Made by a program: the position numbers and the translations under genes. A DNA stretch of 64,000 nucleotides from Cloeon dipterum (taxonomy: Eukaryota > Arthropoda > Insecta > Ephemeroptera > Baetidae), in contig NC_088790.1 in assembly GCF_949628265.1 (NCBI RefSeq), positions 8,808,545-8,872,544 of the forward strand, in the 5' to 3' direction. Shown piece after piece: positions 49,666 through 61,235 of the stretch (positions within the stretch are counted from its first letter, which is position 1; every line of letters begins with the position of its first letter). The notes beneath the pieces are model-generated. The model did not search any database and was not told where the DNA came from. It worked only from the letters and a program-made list of their open reading frames with translations.

Positions 49666-52608
49666 TTACAAGCCCGTGGCCCTCGTGTTTCTGCGTTTCA
49701 CGATGACGGACGCGGTGGGCTTGGCCGCCATCACCTTGTCCTTGGACTGCTCTTCCTCCTTGACGGGCTTCGAGCTGCTGCTGTTGTCGTCGTCCTCATC
49801 GTCATCGTCCAGACTGACCTCACCCACCTCGTCGACAAACTTCTCCATCTCGTCGATGATGTCAGACGAGTCGTCCTCGGTGGTTGTGTTGCTCACCGGC
49901 GCCTTGGTCGTGTCCGGCTTCGCAGTCGTTACCTTCTTCTTGTCGTCACCGTCATCGATGTCAGCCACCTCCAGCTCGCCGATGCTCTCCACCTGCGAAA
50001 AATATAATTTTAGTTTTAAAGGAAAATCTAAAGAGTAATGGTCTCTTCCCCAAGATTAAAAGCGATTGGAACCTACCTCTTGGACGACTTCGTTGATGGC
50101 GGCTTCTAGCTCGCTGCTAAAGCTACCTGGCTCCTCAGTGGCGTTTTCCTCCTCTTCGTCATCCTCATCCTTCTCATCCTCGTCATCCTTTTCCTCCTCA
50201 TCATCTTCCTCATCGTCCTCATCATCGTCCTTTTCCTCTTCGTCGTCCTCCTCATCGTCGTCATCATCATCCTCCTCCTCCTCGGAAGACTCCTTCACGG
50301 GATCCGGTACTCTTTCAGGCTTGGAGGTGGTTGTGGTGGAGACGGAGACCTGGACAGAGGTTGTGGGTGATAAGAGGATGGTGGTGGGGGACTTTTGCGT
50401 TGTCGTCGAAGGGCTACTCACGGTCGCCTCAGTGGTGCTGGCGGGCTTAGCGGGTTTGGAAGGTTTGGCGGGTTCAACAGCCGGTTTAGCAGGCTTGACA
50501 GGCTTGGCGGGCTCCTCGGCATCCTTGGCTGGCTTCTTCTTCTTGACTGGTGTTTGCTCAGCCTCCTCGGACGCAGTGACGTCAGACGTGTTGGCGTCAG
50601 ACGTGTCGGCGGCGGCGGCCTCGAGCTCCTCGTCAGAATCATCTCCAAACAGGTCGGAGAGGAAGCCGAACAGACCACCGCCCTCCTCCTCGTCCTCGTC
50701 GGTCTCCTCGCCCTCTGCAACGTCGTTTTCCTCGTCATCACCGTATTCAATCTCGATGTCATCGTCGTCATCCTCCTCATCATCGTCCTCGGCGTCCTCA
50801 TCTTCATCGTCATCATCGTCCTCCTCCTCAGTGACGGCGCCCTCCTCGGAAGTGCCCTGCTTTCCCTTGTTGTTAGCGCGGCGACGGAACTCAATCTCGT
50901 CATCGTCGTCACCGGCGTCGTCGCCGAAAAGGTCGCCAAAGAAGCCACCATCATCGTCATCATCATCATCGTCATCTTCGTCGCCCGTGGAAGCGGGCAG
51001 GGGTGGCGCGGCGGTCAGACTCACGCCGCGCTCGCTGAACTTGAAACACGACACTCTGAGTGAGGCTTCCAGGTCGAGCACGGCGCGCAGCTCTAGACCA
51101 AGGCAAGCCCGGAAATCATCGCCTTCGCGGGCGATCCCGTACACGCGGCCGCAGAACTGGCTGAAACCGCCCGGCATGTCCAAACACGCGCGACGTGGTT
51201 TCTTCTCTGCAATTCAAATCCAAAAAATTAGAAGTATACATAAAGTATATGAAAGAATGGAAAAAATGTATACAATCTTTTTATGTAAAGCAGCAGGTGA
51301 TTTAAAAATTTTTTATTTATATTAAATTTAATTTTTAATTTATTCAGTGAAACATTAAGTTAGATAAATATTTATGTTCAGATTCTTTTTTTCATTTGCT
51401 AGCTAAGCGCGTTGAACTTCAAATTTTCACAAGAAAAGATCCAGTTATTCTAAGCAGTACTGACACAGAGGACATGAAAGCTTGTTTTTTTAGTCTCTGT
51501 GCGGATGTTGCAAACAAACGCGACAATCAATCAATTTTCACGGCCCACTTACCATCGATGGTCATGGTTCGCACAATGACGTTATCTCCGAGCTTCATGT
51601 TGAGAGACAATTTATCACCTTTCTCGTACTTTAGGGACGCGCAACCTGCGAAAAGAATAATTATTTTTTTGCGGCAGAGCAATTTGTGGCTTTTTTAAAG
51701 TGGCGAATTAAAAACGAGAGGAGCAAGCAAACTGGTTTTGGGTGGCTGAGAGTGCTTGTTAGCACACTCTTGGACGCGCCAAAGTACCGTTCTGTAGAGA
51801 GGAACGGGCGTTAAAATCGCCACATAATCGCCTCGTGCTGAATTCCTTTTGTCCTCTAACAGCTCAGAGAAACAAGCCCAGATTTTGCTGGCAGATTGTT
51901 TTACAAGGACAAGGAAGTTTGAATGAATTTTAATTTCCCAAGAAAAAAAATGTGCCGCCATTATTCCTTTGCAGCATTAATACAAATATGGAATTTTTGG
52001 ACCCATATTTTTGAATGTCATTATAATTTATTATGAATCGTACCCTTGCTGCTGATGGGCAGGATGGGGAGGGCAAAATTGCGGCAACAGTTGCACTCGA
52101 GCTTGGTGCACTTGCAGAAGCGGTCCGTCGTGTTGAGTACTTCGTTCTCCACGGCAGCCGGGGTCACTTCAGCGACGGCAGCGGAGGTCACCTCGGCCAC
52201 TGGTGCCGCGGTCGACGCCACTTCGGCGACAGCAGCCTCGACGGCCTCGATGACATCGGTTGTTGCCTCAGCATCTTGTCTCGATTGGATCACTTCAGGG
52301 AAAAATCAGCAAATATGATTTAAAATCAGCTACTTCATAAAAAAATACAAATTAAAATTGCTCAAAGTAATTTGATACTGAAGAAAAAAATATGTTTAAA
52401 ATATTTCAAAAACGGAGTAATTTTTACCAATTAGTTTACAGTATTACAGTAGTACTTGAATCCTCGCATATCAAGTAATGTAGACCGTCTCACAGTGGAT
52501 TTTTGAGCAAAGTCCTTTAGGAAAATTTTGCAAAAAAAATAGCTCACCTGATCTGGCGGAAGCGGAGGCGAGGAGCAGGGAGAGAAAGAGCGCGATTGTC
52601 AACCTCAT
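49666..52608 (-). CDS. secreted DUF4773 protein D with very long acidic tail
   Basis: Function unknown. Exons: 52608-52548, 52292-52044, 51645-51553 (93 bp), 51206-50077 and 49992-49666; 619 residues, far longer than its relatives. Signal peptide 1-18 (MRLTIALFLSLLLASASA). An Ala/Val/Glu-rich linker of VAEVTSAAVAEVTPAAV type precedes CxCx4CxCC at C80-C90. The domain continues with GCASLKYEKG, ACLDMPGGFSQFCGRVYGI, FRACLGLELR and RVSCFKFSERG (C142, C153, C169, C188), so all ten cysteines are kept although the NPPxC motif is replaced. From about residue 209 on, the tail is dominated by Asp/Glu runs, interrupted by a KPAKPVKPAKPA repeat and Thr/Ser-rich parts. The last exon (512-619) is acidic with a basic end (VKRRNTRATGL). 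The long complementary plus-strand frames here (Ser-rich) are shadows of the GAx codon repeats. The first three introns are phase 1, the last phase 0. Confidence 0.86.
52421..52504. repeat. dispersed repeat, copy 1
   Basis: Starts TTTTACCAATTAGTTTACAG and later has CATATCAAGTAATGTAGACC followed by GTCT and CACAGTGGATT. It matches 54572-54655 with scattered substitutions and small gaps. It sits in intron 1 of gene D. Confidence 0.55.
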
Positions 52609-52864
52609 CTTCTTGTTGTTTTGATTGCGGCTCGCGGAGAGTGGACGGCTGGCTGGTGGCTAAGCCGCGGATTGGGACGTGTCGGCCGCACCTGGCGGAG
52701 CAAACAAATCAAGGATCGCGCACTACGAACGGACACAGGCAAAGGCCGGCCACCGACTGCACTGCCCGGCACCACTTTTGTGCGTGTGAAAATTGATAGA
52801 GGAGAGTAGAAGGGGTTTCTTAATAAAGCACGCACACAAACGCACCATCCACACGCGGTTTCGT

Positions 52865-52931
52865 TATAAAAAGGCCAGCCCAGGCACGGACTGTCCTTGG
52901 AGAGTGGAGATTAGCACGAATTGTAGACTTG
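52865..52931 (+). promoter_or_regulatory. orphan TATA promoter with a possible noncoding first exon
   Basis: A canonical TATAAAAA (52865-52872) on plus is followed about 60 bases later by a consensus splice donor GTGAGC at 52931. No ORF starts between them. It points away from gene D (whose ATG is 257 bp to the left) and toward gene E (ATG 56981). It may be a distal 5' UTR exon of gene E or the start of a noncoding transcript. Confidence 0.35.
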
Positions 52932-54571
52932 TGAGCATTTAAAAACTGATTATGTGCGGTGGAATGCAATTGATTCTAACGGAGATACCCGGAAATTTAT
53001 GACTGTCCAGATCCGAAGCGGTTTGGTTTTAGCAGTACTTTTTCAGTTTTGCAAAAATGTAAGTTTATTTAGTCTGCATTGCTGTTTTTTTATATGTCTG
53101 CAACATTTTTTTATTAAATTTTAACCAATTTCTTTTTGTAAACGTTTTAAAATATAATCTGAAAGGACAGAAAATTTGAGGGTCTTGAAGACTAAGAATT
53201 GTTTTTCAAAAATCAACAAGAATCCTTCAAATTAAAAAAAAATGTCAGAAAATAGCTTTCAGAAACCCAACAGCAATAAAAGCCTCTTGTGAAGAAAATG
53301 CAACCATTCGTTTAAATTCAAGAGACAGAGTAGAATTTTAATTTTGAATACCGGTTAGGTATCGCGAAACGGAAATTAATATTTGCACATCACAGACTTC
53401 CGAGTTGAAGTTTGAGCTTGGGACATGCCGGGCCTGAGTGGCTAAAAGAAGCAGATTTTGAGATCGCCGCGGCGGCCAGAATAAATAAATAAATAAAGTA
53501 CGCGGTGCACGCGGTTTGCTGGCCTACATTATCAGAAGCGGTTATCGACCTGGTTCAGATCGCGCGTTTGACACGAACTTCCCAAAACACAGTTAGGGGA
53601 CTCTTTGGAAAAGTGCCGGGAAATACCTGGTCTAGGAAGATGCTTGGCAAGTGGGCACTGACGGAGCCGCTTGCTTTTCGTTCCGTTTGCCGTGGCTCCT
53701 TGGGCTCTTCTGATGAGCAGGAAAATGAACAAGAGGAATGTCGGTCATCAGGGGGCGTGCGGCCCCTCCATCCTCCCAGCGCTGCTCCTCTGGCTCCTCT
53801 GGCCAAATTTTGAGCGTCCAATAATTATGTCACTCGCTGGCATTCCGATCGGCCGCCAATTTCGTCGTCTCTTCCGAACAGTTACGCGCGCACACTTGCT
53901 TTGGTGCGGCCGTGACCCGCGTGGCCGCCGGCCGCTGCATTATTACCGTTCTCTGTTGTCTCCGTCAAGGCTGCGTGCGTGCCATTCGATTCCTGCTGAT
54001 GATGCACGCGCCTGCCTCGTCCTTTCCGTGATTCCGATTTGACACGCAGATCGGAATGCTAATTCGTCTGCCCTGCCGAGAGTTTTAATTAGGCTGCAGG
54101 TGGCTTTGGCCATGCATTTCAAATCAAATTTCATTTTTGGAAACTTATAATGAGACCAAATCGTGCAATGTAAATTATCTTAAATCTCATTAATTATAGG
54201 AGTTTTAAATCTATTTTGCAATGAAATTACACAAGGTTTTGGATTGATCATTTCAGATAGATTTTTTTCTTTCCGTTTTATCTTCTCTAATCAGAAATTC
54301 AACATTTATCTAAAAAGCATCGTTCGTTTAAAAAAAATATCCAGTCTAATATGCGAATTGGCACTGATTTTTTTAACGAGTTGTTTTAAGATGGTTCTGT
54401 CGCGGGGACTGAAGCATATATTAAATTCAAGCCAAACAGGTTCTTAGTCCTCTTATTAGTTTCTCAGAACCTTTGCTATTTGGTCAACAGAATTTTGACA
54501 GGAAGCCTTTTTGCCACGCCTGTCGCAATGTTCATAATATTTGCAAAGAGTGGAATATAAAATCAAAATAA

Positions 54572-54655
54572 CTTTTACCAATTAGTTCACAGCATTAATT
54601 TATTACTTTAATCATCATATCAGGTAATATAGACCGTCTTAGATCACAGTAGATT
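54572..54655. repeat. dispersed repeat, copy 2
   Basis: Related to 52421-52504: both share TTTTACCAATTAGTT, an ACAG-ATTA core, CATATCA-GTAAT-TAGACCGTCT and CACAGT-GATT in the same order. The two copies are about 2.1 kb apart in the same orientation. Confidence 0.55.
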
Positions 54656-54971
54656 CTTCATCTTGCAAGCAATTCTTGCGTGCTTGCGAATTTTTAACAA
54701 TCGAGTCAATATTTGCTATTTCTTCAACAATCAAAAGCACTGTCTCAAACCTGCTCTTCCGAATTTGTGTACAAAGAGGTAAAAAGTGTTTGAATATGTT
54801 TCTCAGAAAGTGTGAAGAGTAATTCTGTGGCATTGCACCGCGTGCTCCCTTGGTAATAATTTTTGGCTGTTCCAAGGATTGCTTTCGGAATTCACCTGAA
54901 AATTTCATATTTATTGCAACCTTGTTGGCTCGCGTGACCATTTTTGAACACGTGTTTACTGCATAATTCAT
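54639..54971 (-). CDS. unrecognised 110-codon open frame
   Basis: Starts at ATG 54971 and ends inside dispersed-repeat copy 2. The peptide is mixed polar and hydrophobic, with stretches such as SHFLRNIFKHFLPLCTQIRK and ETVLLIVEEIANIDSIV that could be helical. It has no signal peptide and no DUF4773 cysteines. It could be a chance frame, a mobile-element remnant (given the repeat at its end) or an exon. I do not assign a function. Confidence 0.2.
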   Translation of the reverse strand: MNYAVNTCSKMVTRANKVAINMKFSGEFRKQSLEQPKIITKGARGAMPQNYSSHFLRNIFKHFLPLCTQIRKSRFETVLLIVEEIANIDSIVKNSQARKNCLQDEESTVI

Positions 54972-56980
54972 AAATTGGCAGACGCGGCGAGGAGGAATTA
55001 AATTAAGGAAGGGGATACGCGCGTCGAAAACGAACGGCGTGCGGAATTTTGCTAATGATGTTGCGGTGTTCTATTGCTGCGGCGCTGCGCATAACGGTTC
55101 AACCCACCGATCACGGCTGCACAGAGCAAACGCGAGATTAAAAGAGAGAAGAAAAAATGTCAAGTCGTGTCCTTCGAAAGGTTTCCCCGCGCGTCGGCCC
55201 CAAAGTAGAGCGTTCAAACAATGCGTCTCGCAGCTCATTTTCATACATTGCCCCCTTGGAAACGATGACGTCAGCCCCCGTGCTCCGGGATGATGCATAC
55301 ACGACTTTCTTTTTGCGTCTTTTTAACGCTTCTTCGGAATGATCTTTTAGCTTCCTGCAGCGAGAGCAGGATGGGGAAAAACTGCGACGATCGCGTTTAA
55401 GTGTGTTTGGTTTACACAATGTGTGCGATTAACCCATTAGCACTGAAAAGAAGTAGAATGACGAACAGGGGCACACTCGTCGAAAACGATTTCCTCCTCG
55501 TCGCGCACAGCTCGGCACAACAACAATTTTTTCGTTTTGCACGAAGCAGAACGAGCAAGAAACTATTTCAAGAGCTATTTTCTTGTGAAAATATTTTAGT
55601 GAATTTACCCTCCAATTAATAAAATAAACTGTTTCACTATGTATTTTCTACAACTAAAAACTATTCTGCGGTCTCGATGAAATTGCTCATTAAGCTTAAT
55701 CAACTAATTATGCAAATCGAATTTGTTGCAAGAAGAGGGTAAAAATAAATTCTACAGTAAAAATTTGGGTTTTTCTTAACGTAATAGTACTTAAAAAAGT
55801 AAGGGGAAGGAAAATAGTTTATATTTCACTGCAAGAAAGGCTTTCTGTGTTGTTTTAAAGTATTAAAGAAAAAATCGTAATAGAATAGTGAAAGTCTCGT
55901 GGTTGGCGTGACTTGGGAAAAAGATGAGTACTTTTTTGGTGTTTAAAAGTCTGATTTGATGAGGTTCTTCTAGTCAGCCATCGTATCATATATAGGGGTG
56001 CGACAACTCTAGAATGGAATTAACTTTAAATATTTCTAAAGCCCATTCCGAGCAAATTTTCTGTGCTTGTAGCAGAAATTTTGAGCAAAAATAAACATTT
56101 TGTCAAATAAGTTCATGCCAGCCTTGATATTAGCCTTGTTATTTATTTAATATTTGATGCCGTGCCAATTTTGATTTAAAACTAATCCTAATTTTTAATA
56201 GAGTCACATACTGGCAAGATTATTTTAATGGTGCTGCCAGAATGTTTTTAAAATACAGGTTTATTTCCTGAAATTCATCATCAGTGACTTAATTTGAATA
56301 AAAATATTTTTGCTATGAGTGGTAGCGTAAGTTAAATTTTTCTTTGTGTGTTTAAATAACAATTTTGCTAATTTAATTTCAAAAGAAAGAGTTTTTAATA
56401 TTAGTTATTTTTATTGTTTTTAAGGATTTAATTGAAAAACGACGAAGAAAATTATCAAGTTGAATTTTACAGTATTTCTGAGAAAAGATACGACATTATG
56501 AATAAATGAACTAACAATAATAAAATTGTTTTCATTCAGGTGATCTCAAACGGTTTTACCGTTCCAAAAGTGTTTCAGTAAATGGATAAAAGCTGCTCGT
56601 TCAACGTTAATTAAATTATTTTAGGACATCCCCATTTTTGCTAGTTTATCCGTTTTCTTTTCAATTTATGGCTTTAAAAGTGATTTCTTCTCGAAGCTTC
56701 GGCTGCAAACTGAGAACTGAAACTGTAACGTCGCGATTTGCAGGGGATTCGACTCGAGTGGGGGCGCAACAATGGGCAACAATCATCATAAATCGCGTGG
56801 AGGAGTGAAAATGTGTTCCACCTTTGCACGCGCGAGCAATAGTCGGGCGAGGCGTGAGTGGCTGCTTTTTGAAATGTCGGTCAGCAGGTAAAGGGTTTCG
56901 AGAGAGCGCGAAGTGTGTCGTCCTCGCGCTGAGCGCCGAGTGCCGAGAGTTAGACGGCAGCCGACAGCGCAGCAGCCAGC

Positions 56981-59817
56981 ATGCGACTCGTGCTCCTCGT
57001 GGCCCTTCTCGTGTCGGCCGCATCGGCCAAGTCCTTCCTCACCCGTGAGTGCCCAAATCCCAACGAATTCGATCATTCCTCTCGAGCGCGCCTAACTGTT
57101 CTCCGCGCAGTTACTTTTCTCTCTCTCTCTCGCTTCTCGGCCACCAGCGAAGAGCCTCTTTGAAACGGTTAATTTTTTGTGAACCCAAGCTAGGGGGCTA
57201 TTCATTATATTGACTCGGGAGACTTGGTTATTCTTTTTCCTTTTCCTGATGCGATGCCCCTCCGCACAGGCACTATTATTCGTAGTTCATTTACAGGTTT
57301 CGTCGAAATCAAAAGTAAAAAAGCCGCTAAAGAAAGGTCGCTCTCTACCCGCATTTTTTCTTCGCTCACAAGGAAATTACCCTGTATTTTACAAATGTGT
57401 CAGATTGAAAATGGCAAATTTTGTGTCTTTTTAGAATAAATAAAACTTCCATTCTTTGGCATTCAGCCAATTAAAATACGCAAATCGCATTTCAAATCTT
57501 CTATTTTTCTCCAACAACCTTTGAAAATAAGCTTTTCTTAATAAATTCATATGGATGGTTCTAACAAATATGTCATCGTACAACATTTTAAAACTGAGCA
57601 TTGTCTAATTGTTAAATATGTATATAGGTCAGAAAAAAAGCCATAAAAACTGTGCCATGAACCTCTGTAAAAATTGACAGTTCCAAAAATAATTACAGCC
57701 ACACTCATTTTGGTTGAATTTTCTTGACCTTTTATATGTTTTTGTGTGCAGAGCTGCTGGGCTTGGACTTTGGCGTAAGTAAGGGCGGCCCAAAGGCGGA
57801 CGCGAAGCAGGACAGCAGCCCCATCAGCAACTGTGTGTGCAACGGCCCCGGATGCGTGTGCTGCAACGACTTTAATCTCACCTACATTGACCTAGGCGGA
57901 CCAGGCAAGTTTAAAACCCCATTTTTTATCGCTCTCTTTATTCCTATCCCGCGGCATGACTAATTTCTAGATCAATTTGTCTTGAAAAGTGGACTAACAG
58001 GATCTTGGCTGTACAATGAAAATAGAGCTGTAGCGGTTCCCGCTTATTGGCGTTAACTTAGTTTGTAACCTTTAGATGTCACTTGTAACTGTATGATAAG
58101 CTTTTCTAATTTACCCTGTATAATACACCTTCACTGACCGCTCACCTACGCACGCATACGGTCATGTCGCATTTACCTCTCCGGCCGGGAGTATAATGTC
58201 GTGCGCATAATATGACGCTTGTAATAACTTATAGACCCGAAGATAATACCGGGGTAAGCATTGTATTTAACTGTGATAATAATTATTGTTATTCTCGACT
58301 CGCATATTGATGCGTTAATTAATTGTTTATATATTGACTTTCCTTTGAGATTTTATTGTGAATATTTATTATGTAAAACTTTACAGTCTTATTTATGGAT
58401 TAAATCTACGTCTACAAAGGAACCAGATGCATTTCCTTTTGGCTCGAACCGAGTACCCCACAGAGCAATATTCCTCGAACAATATGCATTTGTATGGAAA
58501 TTAATCGCTCTCGTCATGCTCCCAACTTGGAAATGAAATTGAGTTGCACTTTTTTATTACTTTCTCTCTTTCTTGCGTTTTTTCTCTCCTTGCCTTGTTG
58601 GTCGCCGCAAAGCCGCTTTTTACGCTTTTACTCCTTTTATTCTCACCTGCTCACTCATTGTTGTGATTTCCCTTTTGCACGCAGGCTGCGTGAGTCTGAA
58701 ATACCTTTCTCCTGAGGAAGGAATGGCTGTGAACGTCTCCTACGGTGACAGCCTGCTTCACAGCGAGGTCGTCAAAGGTAAGTTATCATTTGATCGCTTT
58801 CTGAACTGCTTCAAATAATAACATGAACTTTCATAAAACGTTTCTAAAAATATCCTTTTGAGCAAAAGCGTCCCTTTTATTTCTGTGAAGCCATGTAATT
58901 TTATTTCGTCATAATTTTTAAATAATAATATGCGTGATAGATTAAAGAAAACGTTTGCAATTATGCAAATTAGAAATGCCAGTCTTAACAACCTTCTTTG
59001 AGCGATTCATTGAAATTAAAACTAAAAATACACTGGCATTATCTTTCATTTGTACGATAACATTTCAACTCAAGATGCACAAGAAGCAGCTCTATCTCTA
59101 CTTTAATTTAATTAGTAAGGTTCTGATTAAGTGAATATTTTGTTACGTTTTGTTTCTCATACCTGATTTCTCCTTATTTATTTTTTTTTTGTAGAATTCT
59201 TTTACTTAGAGTTTGAGACCCCTCAATATATTATTTTAGTTTAGTAATATTTTTCGTTTCTGTATAATATTACTAACGCACAATCTGTGGCAAGTCCCGT
59301 TGCAATTTATGGTGTAAATTATACAGGCCCGAACCCTGAGCCGACGTGCATGAGCCTGCTGACGGACCTGGCGCAGGTGTGCGCCCGCATCCAGGACCTG
59401 CAACCGACCTCAGATGGCATGCGGGGCTGCGTGAGCATGGAGCCGCGGCTGCTGGGCGAGTCGACGGCCGAGTACGACCTAGGCTGCTTCCGCGTCGGGC
59501 CTGAAGGCATGACCTTCGACCCTCCAGCCAACAACACGAGGCCCGCCACCACCCAGGGCGAGGCCGGAACCGCTCCTGAGGAGGAGGAAGGCGAGGGCCC
59601 GACCGAGGAGGAGGTAATCGCGGCTGTGAACGAGACCGCTGAGCAGGGCCTCGCCTTCCTCGGCAGCCTTTTCGGCATCGACTTTGCCAGCCTGGCCGGC
59701 AACGCCACCGAGACCCCGGACGCTGCCTCTGAGGCCCCCGTCGCTGAAACCAGCACCACCGAGCGCGCCGCCAGGGCCATGGTCGTGGCCAACAACCCCC
59801 GCCTCAACGAGGTCTGA
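56981..59817 (+). CDS. secreted DUF4773 protein E
   Basis: The only plus-strand member of the cluster; function unknown. Exons: 56981-57044, 57752-57904, 58685-58777 (93 bp) and 59327-59817; phase 1 introns; 266 residues. Signal peptide 1-16 (MRLVLLVALLVSAASA). CxCx4CxCC is at C49, C51, C56, C58 and C59, followed by GCVSLKYLSPEEG, PNPEPTCMSLL, VCARIQDL, RGCVSMEPRLLG and YDLGCFRVGPEGMTFDPP. The Glu/Ala/Thr-rich tail holds a possible amphipathic segment (AFLGSLFGIDFASLAG) and several N-glycosylation sequons (NNT, NET, NAT). Intron 2 begins with GC (CAG|GCAAGT), the usual form of a GC-AG intron; no GT at this place keeps the frame. Introns of 707, 780 and 549 bp are longer than in its relatives and hold nothing I recognise. 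It is convergent with gene F. Confidence 0.86.
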
Positions 59818-60184
59818 TCTCCCGAGCCAATGAGAATGAGTGAAAACCGGTCTTCAAGGGTGCAAAGCCCACGTAGTGTGCTTATTTATTGCTCTTTTCT
59901 AGTGTCTTTCCGCTTTTCTGTATACTTTTTACAAAATATATATTATTAATTGTAACAGGATTAGCGTTTTTTCTTTTTGAAGCACCCTATCAAACCCCAC
60001 ATTCACAGTCGTCAAGGGTGCCCCCACCCCCTCAAAGACTGGAGTCAAGGGGGGATGACGTCTAAATATTTTACTAAAATTAACGCTCCTGTGCTGCAAA
60101 AGGAGGCTAAGTGAATTGAACCGATTAATTCAAGGAGTTTCGTTGCTTTATTGAAGTAAACAATATTTTCCCAAAGTAAAATTT
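59818..60184. other. 3' spacer between convergent genes E and F
   Basis: Both genes end here. A C-rich/G-rich patch lies at about 60018-60056. No AATAAA was found soon after gene E; for gene F one lies at 60147-60152 on minus. Confidence 0.5.
60147..60152 (-). terminator. gene F polyadenylation signal
   Basis: AATAAA on the minus strand, about 33 bases after the gene F stop codon. Confidence 0.55.
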
Positions 60185-60986
60185 TTAAACCAAGATGACG
60201 CTAATCAGATCTTTGTATGGCTCAGTTGGCTTTGGACCGATATTGACACAACCGAGGTCGTAATGGGCGACGCGAACCCTCTTCAGCCTGGCTTCCGCCT
60301 CGACGCAGCCATGAAATTTGTGTCTGGTCACGTCCAGGTCAAACATTCGCAGACACACTTCAGCCCACTTCTTCAGGTAAGGCATACCAATACAAAAAGG
60401 CGGCGGATTCCGGGCTGAAACGATCCAGGAAAAATAGCCCATGAGGTTAAAGTGATTTGGACGTTGTGCTAGATTTCGACACTATATAGTTATTATTTTC
60501 AAGTGTTTTGAGGAAATTTCCGAATAAAGTTTTAAAAATCTGATCTATATTGTTTTGGCATTCTTTTTTTTTAACGGAAAACCTAAAATTTAATTTAATT
60601 TGTTACCGGAGACAGTTTCGTTGAAAAGAGTATGGTGGTTCAACGTGATGGTGTAGGATAGGCCGTAGTCGTCGCTCAAGTACGTCATGTTCGTGCAAAC
60701 TTTATGAACAGAGAGTCAAGTAAATTAGTCATTTCTTATTTCCGCTAATTTAAGTCCTCAACTTGTGCTGTTTAGCTCAATCACGTCCACCTGCATGTGG
60801 GAGCAGCATCCGCATGTGTAAGTGCTGCAAACGCAGCTTCCTAGGTTTAGGGCTGTATTTTTTTTTAAATTTCAAGATTGAATCTAAACATTAAGAAAAT
60901 ACTTTACCATTGATCGTATAAATTGCCTCCGACGCTTGGACTGTCACCAAAAGCACAAGCAAAATTCCAAAAAATGTAGTTTCCAT
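60185..60986 (-). CDS. secreted DUF4773 protein F, minimal form
   Basis: Function unknown. Exons: 60986-60908, 60852-60763, 60699-60607 (93 bp) and 60414-60185; phase 1 introns, the first only 55 bp; 163 residues. Signal peptide about 1-20 (METTFFGILLVLLVTVQA). CxCx4CxCC is at C33, C35, C40, C42 and C43, followed by VIELNST, ICTNMTYL, RNPPPFCIGMPYL, VCLRMFDLDVTRHKFHGCVE and YDLGCVNIGPKP. The protein ends soon after the last cysteine, so it is close to the bare domain. The donor of exon 2 (GTTGAG) is weak but is at the position used by all relatives. Gene G lies 250 bp upstream on the same strand and is its closest neighbour. Confidence 0.86.
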
Positions 60987-61200
60987 AATGGTTATAGGAA
61001 AGAATATAATAAAGCAAAACAGATAAAAAAATCACTGCGGAGATTCTCAATAATATTGTTGTTGACGCAAAGAGAAATTATCAGTAGAGTTCCAATATAA
61101 TCATTATCAGGAGGTTGATTACAGTCGAGTTAAGTTGCATTGGCGCGCTTTCTCGTGGCTGATGGTGGAATCTAAGGCGGCGATAAATTCGTTAAATATA

Positions 61201-61210
61201 TTTATTTATT
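61201..61210 (-). terminator. gene G polyadenylation signal
   Basis: Two overlapping AATAAA hexamers on minus, about 26-35 bases after the stop codon of gene G. Confidence 0.6.
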
Positions 61211-61235
61211 TCTACAGGTATACACGGTACACAAA

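Larger units (their letters stand above)
52932..56980. other. spacer between genes D and E
   Basis: About 4 kb between divergent genes D and E. It contains the second copy of a dispersed repeat (54572-54655), a 110-codon minus frame at 54639-54971 and AT-rich DNA at 55.6-56.6 kb. The sequence becomes CpG-rich just before gene E, which suits a promoter. No tRNA or recognised gene. Confidence 0.5.

Noticed and set aside
50066-51325. 419-codon plus-strand frame rich in serine, opposite gene D
   Set aside because: It is the antisense shadow of the Asp/Glu (GAx) codon runs of gene D and has no splice or homology support.
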